Origin: Solilutibacter silvestris
Lineage (GTDB): Bacteria; Pseudomonadota; Gammaproteobacteria; Xanthomonadales; Xanthomonadaceae
Length of the DNA stretch: 64,000 nucleotides
Reading direction: 5' to 3'
Assembly (NCBI RefSeq): GCF_002895945.1
Contig: NZ_NPZB01000001.1
Coordinates: 1,600,169 to 1,664,168 of the forward strand
In this document: positions 58,574-64,000 of the stretch, piece after piece
Numbering within the stretch: position 1 is the first letter of the stretch
How the letters are laid out: each line of letters opens with the position of its first letter
Position numbers and translations under genes: made by a program
The notes under the pieces: model-generated
Databases searched by the model: none
What the model was told of the DNA's origin: nothing
Seen by the model: only the letters and a program-made list of their open reading frames with translations

Positions 58574-59463
58574 ATATGACGCGAGCGCTTGTGTTTATCC
58601 TTGCATGGTTCTGCGTTGCGAATGCGCATGCGCAGGTGGTCGAGTACGTCCACACCGATGCTCTGGGCAGTCCGGTAGCGATCACCAATGAATCTGCGCA
58701 GGTGATTGATCGGACAGACTATGAGCCGTATGGCAACCTGATCGGCAAGGTGAATAATGATCGACCGGGCTATACCGGGCATGTAATGGACAGCGCGACA
58801 GGGCTGACCTACATGCAGCAGCGCTATTACGATCCAACCATCGGAAGGTTCCTGAGTACCGACCCGGTGCAGGCGAATGCGAATACCGGCGCGCTGTTCA
58901 ATCGGTTCGCTTATGCATCAAATAACCCGTACAAGTTCACCGACCCAGATGGACGACAGGACGCCTACTATCACGTACAGGCCATTGTTGATGGGTGGCG
59001 CCGAACGGCTGATTGGGTGCAAAAGAAGTTCGACACTGCAGTTGCGAAAACAGATGTTCGAGTTCAGGCGGATGTATGTAGTGGTGCATGCGTAAGCGTC
59101 GATCAAAGCATTTTGCATGGCGATGGAAATTTGAGCATTACTCCGGTTGGATGGGCAGGTGGTAGTCCATCTAAAGGTGGCCAAGGTGCGTTTGTAGGAG
59201 TTTTTGTTCAACCAAGAGAAGGTCTTGTTGTTACCGAGGGCGCTAAGGCCGGTGCGAATAGTCCTGTTAACGCCGCGAGTGGTGCAGAGGTGAAATATGG
59301 TGAAGGCCTTGCTGCTGGTGCAGATGTGCAAGTCAGCCCTACGGGAAAATCGGAAGTAACGCCAAAGGTTGGTCTCGGGGTTGGAGAGGTAACGAAGCCG
59401 CTAGAGGTTAAGTTGTTCAAATGGGATTTTTCTAAGAAGCCTGAGGACAAGAGCGACAAATGA
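58570..59463 (+). CDS. Secreted RHS-core tip separate from its cage (tip 6)
   Basis: 297 residues. Own signal peptide (MNMTRALVFILAWFCVANAHA), then the RHS core, almost the same DNA as tip 1 from 58633 through the 17-base site at 58819-58835. A different C-terminal domain follows (DGRQDAYYHVQAIVDGWRRT, DVCSGACVSVDQSILHGDG, VGLGVGEVTKPLEVKLFKWD). The domain resembles some secreted RHS tips with a membrane-directed or glycine-rich end; class not recognised. Its ATG overlaps the stop of the large RHS gene. A membrane protein of immunity type follows. Confidence 0.78.
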   Translation: MNMTRALVFILAWFCVANAHAQVVEYVHTDALGSPVAITNESAQVIDRTDYEPYGNLIGKVNNDRPGYTGHVMDSATGLTYMQQRYYDPTIGRFLSTDPVQANANTGALFNRFAYASNNPYKFTDPDGRQDAYYHVQAIVDGWRRTADWVQKKFDTAVAKTDVRVQADVCSGACVSVDQSILHGDGNLSITPVGWAGGSPSKGGQGAFVGVFVQPREGLVVTEGAKAGANSPVNAASGAEVKYGEGLAAGADVQVSPTGKSEVTPKVGLGVGEVTKPLEVKLFKWDFSKKPEDKSDK

Positions 59464-59765
59464 AGCCTCACGTCTTTTTTTGGCCGGCGGTCGCGTATGT
59501 GCTTATTTACGTGTACCTTGCGAATAAAGCTGTTAAAAGCGTTCGACCGCTTTTAGATGACTACGAAAAAGTCGGGAAGGCTGAAGAGCTTCTTGGATGG
59601 AAAAGATCTATTTCTGCCGTGAGGTTGATGCTGGATTCGTCTCTGCCTAGAGAATCTTTCCCAGAAGATGTAAAGAAGAAAATTGAACGGGCGCGATTTT
59701 TCTTTTATACGGCGCCGATCGTGTGTGTTATCTGTTGGTTGTTGATGGTGTTCTTCTCTGACTGA
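59460..59765 (+). CDS. Putative membrane immunity protein for tip 6
   Basis: 101 residues with two transmembrane helices (FFWPAVAYVLIYVYLANKA and FFFYTAPIVCVICWLLMVFF) around a helical loop. Overlaps the toxin stop (ATGA). A membrane-bound immunity protein suggests the tip-6 toxin acts at or in the membrane (inference). No family recognised. Confidence 0.62.
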   Translation: MKPHVFFWPAVAYVLIYVYLANKAVKSVRPLLDDYEKVGKAEELLGWKRSISAVRLMLDSSLPRESFPEDVKKKIERARFFFYTAPIVCVICWLLMVFFSD

Positions 59766-59778
59766 AAGGTGATCAAGT

Positions 59779-59810
59779 AAAAAAGCCCGCGCATTGCGCG
59801 GGCTTTTTTT
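59779..59810. terminator. Palindromic terminator, tip module 6
   Basis: AAAAAAGCCCGCGC / GCGCGGGCTTTTTT stem; strongest form of the module terminator, with poly-T in both directions. Confidence 0.85.
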
Positions 59811-59827
59811 GGTGCTTCAATCTGGCG

Positions 59828-60094
59828 GTTACTGATGCGCGGCGAGCACTGAATCCAATACTCTTGAAATTATCCGCTGCTCGGCAGCAGGCAGCGCCCG
59901 GATGCGCTCGAGTTATTGCGCGATCTTCGGTTGTGGCCCGCGTCTGCCGTTGCGGCGCTTCGTTGAGACGCCGATTAGGTCTTCGACGCTGGTATCGAGT
60001 ATCTGCGCTGCCGGTGCGAATGTCTCCTCGGTGATGCGCGACACCCCGCTTTCATAGTGCGTGATGGTTTGCTGGGCGATGCCGAGTTGCTCGG
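59828..60094 (-). pseudogene. Remnant of an XRE regulator, module 6
   Basis: Minus-strand AEQLGIAQQTITHYESGVSR and RRNGRRGPQPKIAQ, stop, LERIRALPAAEQRIISRVLD then SVLAAHQ. This is a relative of the module-3 XRE. The N-terminus is cut where a gspD fragment begins (60093). Confidence 0.7.
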
Positions 60095-60249
60095 TTATTC
60101 GGCACCAAGACTCAATTGGCAGAACGCAGCGAGATCATCATCCTGCTTACCCCGATGCTGATCCGCGGCCTGAGGCGCGCAAGCTCTCCGACGGATGCGG
60201 ACAGACGTTCCGCGGGTTGGAGCCGTTGCCGGCGGCGAAGCAGAAGTGA
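60093..60249 (+). pseudogene. Diverged, frameshifted 3' end of a gspD gene
   Basis: Plus-strand LFGTKTQLAERSEIIILLTP then MLIRG matches the C-terminus of the T2SS secretin at 38550-38620 (FGTKQQLAERSEIIILLTPT). After this the reading shifts; the alternative frame gives PEARKLSDGCGQTFRGLEPL, which also matches. It is a degraded second gspD end, not a full gene, joined to an XRE remnant. Confidence 0.85.
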
Positions 60250-60475
60250 AGCGCGGATAGTGCTAAGAAATGGGGAGGGCGGCCACAATGCAACGTGCGA
60301 ACTGTTTTGCTATTGACAGCAGTCACGGTTTCCTCCGATAGTCCTGTGAAGGGCCGGGCATTTCAGGGGAAGGGGTTGGGAAAGCTTTGACGTTCCGGAC
60401 ATATTCAGGAATTTTGTGAGCTCGTCTTTTGAAGACGGCTTATCGAATCAGGCATTTGAAACTGGGGGATACATT

Positions 60476-63400
60476 ATGCGGTTGAAGGTGGTGGGAAGTG
60501 TTTTGAAGGCAGCGCTGATCGGTTGTCTCGGGTGCATTGGCTTTGGTGCCGCACATGCGCAAGATGCCGGCGACATTAAGCAAACCATTCTCTCAAAAGA
60601 ATCGCTTCCGGCCCTCAGTGGCCAATCCTTTGGTGAGCAGGTTAATACGATGACGGGCGCGCTCACGTTCAGCGCGGAAGACATTCATCTCAAGGGCATT
60701 GGACCGGACATTGTTGTCCATAGAAGTACAAATCCCGGGCCTAGGATCAAAACAACCAGCGCTTTTGGTAATTGGTCATTCGATTTCCCAAGCATTGAAG
60801 TGCATATCGGATATCCCATGTTGCAAGGCGTTCCGCCGACGCCTGGCGACTATTGGATGATCTCGCAGACGGGAAGCACCCAATACAACCGATGCACATC
60901 CACGCCATTCCCGACGGTTTACAACGCTTATGATGAATTTGGATGGATTTACGATGGCATTACGGTCAATGATGGCCAATCATCCAGCCAGCTGATCAGG
61001 AGGGGGGCCGAGAATTCTGTCGCGCCATCGGGCCAGACAACGATCTACCCCTACGTTGCAAATCGAGGGGATTGGCAAATCAGCTGTCTGTCCTCGACCT
61101 CCAATGGTGAAAAAGGCGAAGCGTTTCTTGCGACTGGCCCGGATGGGACCAAATATTACCTTGATAACCTGATGGGTTATTCGATTCCGCAATTTTCCTA
61201 CCTGGATTCGGCAACAGGGGAGCGCGTCAAAGTAAATTCGATGCGAATTGTGATGGGCGTAAGCCGCATTGTCGATCGATTCGGCAATTGGGTCGCCTAT
61301 CACTACAACGGCAATCAGATTTCCAGCATTGATGCCAGCGATGGCCGACTGGTGCAATTTACTTATGATGCAACGACCAGTGTCATTTCCCAGATTGTTG
61401 TCCAACCCAATTCGCCGTATTCCAGAACATGGCAATACCAATATGCAGCCGCCACTGGTTTGGGCAACAAGATAGATTCCGGTTATGACGCCGATTTGAG
61501 TCGCGTCGTCCTTCCCGACGGTTCGACCTGGGAATACTCGAGCATTCAGTCAATCGACTGGGGTTACCAGTTTGCGGCGTCTTGCCCCAGGACCGGGGAT
61601 TCAGCTGCGTATGCCCCCGATTTTACATCCACGGTCAAAGCCCCCAGCGGGGCAACAGCCACATTCGCGATGAGTGCCGTCTCGCATGGACGGAGCTACG
61701 TACCCACGATCTGCGAAGCAGTTCTTGGGGGGGGACATACCGATCAAATCGCGACTGTTTTCCAGAGCTATTCCTTGGTTCAAAAAACCATATCCGGCGT
61801 CGGTATTCCGACCTTGTCCTGGAATTACTCATATTCCAGCGCGATTGGCAGTGCGAATACAGACGCGTGCGCGGCAAATTCGACTTGTCAGGACTCCGCC
61901 TACGTTGATGTCGTCGATCCCTATGGCAATCGCACTCGTAATACCCTCAGCACCCGAGCAGATGAAACAGAAGGGCAACTGCGCAGGATAGAAACGTACT
62001 CGGGATCGAACACGCTGATCCGTCAGGTTGACTATCAATATGCGCCCAAAGACCTGGGCCCGTACCCGTCCCGGCTCGGGACGAGCTATACCGCGAATCT
62101 AACCCCATCTCCACTCTTGTATCTGACGCCACTGCGTTCAACCGTCATCACTCAAGATGGCGTGACGTTCAGCAGCATGGTGAGCAGTTTCAACACTCTT
62201 GCGCATCCCTTGAGCGTGCATAAGTGGAGTTCATTGGGATACAGCCGTAACGACGTGACCGACTACTACGACAACACGACGCATTGGGTGTTGGGTCAGG
62301 TCAAACGCCATTACAACGTCGAGAGCGGTCTGGCCGATGTTCGCAATGAGTACGACCCTTATACCGACCTGCCAGTCCAAACCTACGCCTTCGAAAAACT
62401 CAAGGCGACGATGACGTATTACACCGACGGGACATTGGCGACGAGCAAAGATGGCAACAACAACACGACAACCTTCAGCAACTGGAAGCGCGGCATTCCG
62501 CAGACGATCCAGTACGCAGATGGCACCAGCATATCTGCGGCCGTGGACGACAACGGCTGGGTCCGGTCGCTCACTGATGAAAACGGCTATGTTACCGGCT
62601 ATGGCTACGACACCATGGGTCGAGTGGCCGGTATCGTCTATCCCAACGAGACCAACCTCAACTACAACACCACGACTATCACCTTTCTGCAATCCACATC
62701 GGCAGCGTATGGCCTACCAGCCGGACACTGGGAGCAGATCACGCAGACCGGGAACCACAAGAAGGTGGTGTACTTCGACGGTCTGTGGCGACCGGTGGCG
62801 GAGCAGGAAGAGGATGTCGGGGCATCAAGTACGACGCTGCACTGGCTGGCCAAGCGCTACGATAGCGATGAGCATTTGATCTTCCAGAGTTATCCGATCA
62901 ACCCCTATGTCTCGGGTTGGAAAAACTTTACTGATGCCTTGGCGGGTATTAACACGACCTATGATGTCTTGGGCCGAGTGACGCAGGTCAAACAGGATTC
63001 GGAACTGGGGGTATTGACGACCACGACGAATTATCTGACCGGATTCCAGGTGCGCACCACCAACCCTCGGAGTTATCCGACCACGACCGGCTATCAGGTC
63101 TATGACCAGCCGAGCTACGACCAGCTGGCATGGAGCGCCCAGCCGGAGAACAAGGACGTCACCATCGCGCGCAATTACTTCGGCATGCCGACATCAATCA
63201 CGCAGTCCGATCATGCGAACTCGGCGGTCAGCGTAACGCGCAGTTATGTCTACAACGCCAATATGGAGTTATGCAAGACGATCGAGCCGGAAGTGGGGTC
63301 GACAGTGATGAGCTATGACCCGGCCGGCAATCTGGCGTGGTCGGCTGCGGGTGGTATCTATCCGAGCACGACGAGCTGCAATACCACCGAAGCTTATAGC

Positions 63401-63895
63401 TCGGGTCGTCGTGCGGATCGCAGCTACGATCCGCGCAATCACGTCTTGTCGCTGGCCTTCCCTGATGGGCGTGGCAACCAGAGCTGGACGTATACGCCGG
63501 ATGGACTGGTGAATACCTCGACAGTGGACAACGATGGTCCGAGTCAGGGCACTGTAAATCAGGTCTATACCTACAACCATCGTCGCCTGTTGGCAGGGGA
63601 AAGCACGAGCCAACCTGGGTGGTACACCATGGGCATCGGCTACGGCTATGACCAGAACGGCAATCTAAGCACACAGCAGTACCCGAACAACTTGACGGTG
63701 AGCTACAGCCCAAATGCGCTTGGTCAGGCAACATCGGTCGCGAGTACAACCGGCAAGATATATGCCTCGGGAGTGAGTTATTACCCCAATGGTGGGGTCA
63801 GCCAGTTCACATATGGCAATGGCATCGTCCACACGATGGCCCAAAATGCCCGTCAGCTGCCGAGCCGCAGTACTGGACCGCCCAGCCTTTCGTAG
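60476..63895 (+). CDS. Second large secreted RHS/YD-repeat protein, 3' end cut by an IS
   Basis: 1,139 residues as read, starting MRLKVVGSVLKAALIGCLGC with signal peptide cleavage near FGAAHAQD; GGGGGAT upstream. Long stretches are nearly the same as the RHS protein at 53432 (PVQTYAFEKLKATMTY, GIPQTIQYADGTSISAAVDD, FPDGRGNQSWTYTPDGLVN). The match stops at ARQLPSRST, then GPPSLS and a stop come from an inserted IS3-family element. C-terminal YD repeats, core and tip are displaced beyond the window, so it is probably non-functional here. Confidence 0.82.
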   Translation: MRLKVVGSVLKAALIGCLGCIGFGAAHAQDAGDIKQTILSKESLPALSGQSFGEQVNTMTGALTFSAEDIHLKGIGPDIVVHRSTNPGPRIKTTSAFGNWSFDFPSIEVHIGYPMLQGVPPTPGDYWMISQTGSTQYNRCTSTPFPTVYNAYDEFGWIYDGITVNDGQSSSQLIRRGAENSVAPSGQTTIYPYVANRGDWQISCLSSTSNGEKGEAFLATGPDGTKYYLDNLMGYSIPQFSYLDSATGERVKVNSMRIVMGVSRIVDRFGNWVAYHYNGNQISSIDASDGRLVQFTYDATTSVISQIVVQPNSPYSRTWQYQYAAATGLGNKIDSGYDADLSRVVLPDGSTWEYSSIQSIDWGYQFAASCPRTGDSAAYAPDFTSTVKAPSGATATFAMSAVSHGRSYVPTICEAVLGGGHTDQIATVFQSYSLVQKTISGVGIPTLSWNYSYSSAIGSANTDACAANSTCQDSAYVDVVDPYGNRTRNTLSTRADETEGQLRRIETYSGSNTLIRQVDYQYAPKDLGPYPSRLGTSYTANLTPSPLLYLTPLRSTVITQDGVTFSSMVSSFNTLAHPLSVHKWSSLGYSRNDVTDYYDNTTHWVLGQVKRHYNVESGLADVRNEYDPYTDLPVQTYAFEKLKATMTYYTDGTLATSKDGNNNTTTFSNWKRGIPQTIQYADGTSISAAVDDNGWVRSLTDENGYVTGYGYDTMGRVAGIVYPNETNLNYNTTTITFLQSTSAAYGLPAGHWEQITQTGNHKKVVYFDGLWRPVAEQEEDVGASSTTLHWLAKRYDSDEHLIFQSYPINPYVSGWKNFTDALAGINTTYDVLGRVTQVKQDSELGVLTTTTNYLTGFQVRTTNPRSYPTTTGYQVYDQPSYDQLAWSAQPENKDVTIARNYFGMPTSITQSDHANSAVSVTRSYVYNANMELCKTIEPEVGSTVMSYDPAGNLAWSAAGGIYPSTTSCNTTEAYSSGRRADRSYDPRNHVLSLAFPDGRGNQSWTYTPDGLVNTSTVDNDGPSQGTVNQVYTYNHRRLLAGESTSQPGWYTMGIGYGYDQNGNLSTQQYPNNLTVSYSPNALGQATSVASTTGKIYASGVSYYPNGGVSQFTYGNGIVHTMAQNARQLPSRSTGPPSLS

Positions 63896-64000
63896 ACACC
63901 CAGGAGCCATAATTCATGGCAACGGCAGAGGTGTTGATGAGCAGCAAGCGATATACGGATGAGTTCAAGGCCGAAGCAGTCAAGCAGGTGCTCGATCGCG
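63874..64000 (+). mobile_element. Left end of an IS3-family element inside the RHS gene
   Basis: Sequence continuity with the RHS paralogue ends at 63873, where TGGACCGCCC begins, a typical IS3-group terminal-repeat start. The transposase orfA begins 42 bp further. The element continues past the window end. Confidence 0.75.
63916..64000 (+). CDS. IS3-family transposase OrfA, partial
   Basis: Reads MATAEVLMSSKRYTDEFKAE then AVKQVLDR at the window edge. The RYTxEFKxEAVKQV motif is the N-terminal helix-turn-helix of IS3-group OrfA. AGGAG lies 9 nt before the ATG at 63916; ATG 63937 is a second choice. Confidence 0.85.
   Translation, partial: MATAEVLMSSKRYTDEFKAEAVKQVLDR

Overview
The window looks like a chromosome segment of a GC-rich gammaproteobacterium of the Xanthomonadales/Lysobacterales. 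The evidence is a type II secretion cluster in the Xanthomonas order E-F-G-H-I-J-K-L-M-N-D, a DksA with a long Lys/Ala/Pro tail and an incomplete zinc finger, and the overall codon character. Species cannot be named from the sequence alone.

Layout. 1-6.6 kb is housekeeping: yidD-pyrC (minus), dksA (plus), a CDGSH iron-sulfur protein, a small membrane protein, and a tightly overlapped cysS-sufE-MFS operon (minus). 7.0-10.3 kb encodes a Gly/Ser/Thr-rich surface lipoprotein followed by a TpsB/FhaC-type outer-membrane transporter. An AraC regulator, a GH27 alpha-galactosidase remnant and a lipoprotein follow. From 12.63 kb to about 28 kb lies an integrated mobilizable element. It starts with a 3' fragment of tRNA-Pro(CGG), then a tyrosine integrase, replication-type genes, a MobQ relaxase, an oriT carrying the RSF1010-type core, and a TraD-like protein. 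Its cargo is one operon: a sigma-like protein, an unknown protein, an ImmA/IrrE-UvrD-RecB-like fusion, a three-repeat ubiquitin-like protein, a ThiF/E1-like enzyme and a cysteine-rich DUF6527-type protein. I read this as a bacterial ubiquitin-like conjugation system, probably for defence.

28.4-38.7 kb is a complete xps-type T2SS operon, followed by a TonB/TolA-like protein. 39.7-60.1 kb is an array of RHS toxin tips. Each module is built as RHS-core tip, immunity gene, a palindromic terminator of conserved sequence, then a convergent XRE regulator. The first module also carries a P-loop ATPase and a tyrosine recombinase. That 4,957-bp module is present twice in tandem, and its boundary falls exactly inside the conserved RHS core codons for QRYYDP, at a 17-bp sequence shared by four tips. 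This suggests a mobile cassette that swaps RHS toxin tips using its own recombinase. The array ends with a large secreted RHS protein split from its tip ORF, then an XRE remnant joined to a diverged, frameshifted 3' end of gspD. 60.5-64 kb holds a second large RHS gene cut by an IS3-family insertion that runs off the window.

The two most interesting systems are the ubiquitin-like operon (19.1-26.4 kb) and the recombinase-bearing RHS-tip cassette (39.98-49.9 kb). All functional statements come from reading motifs by eye; no database search was run.
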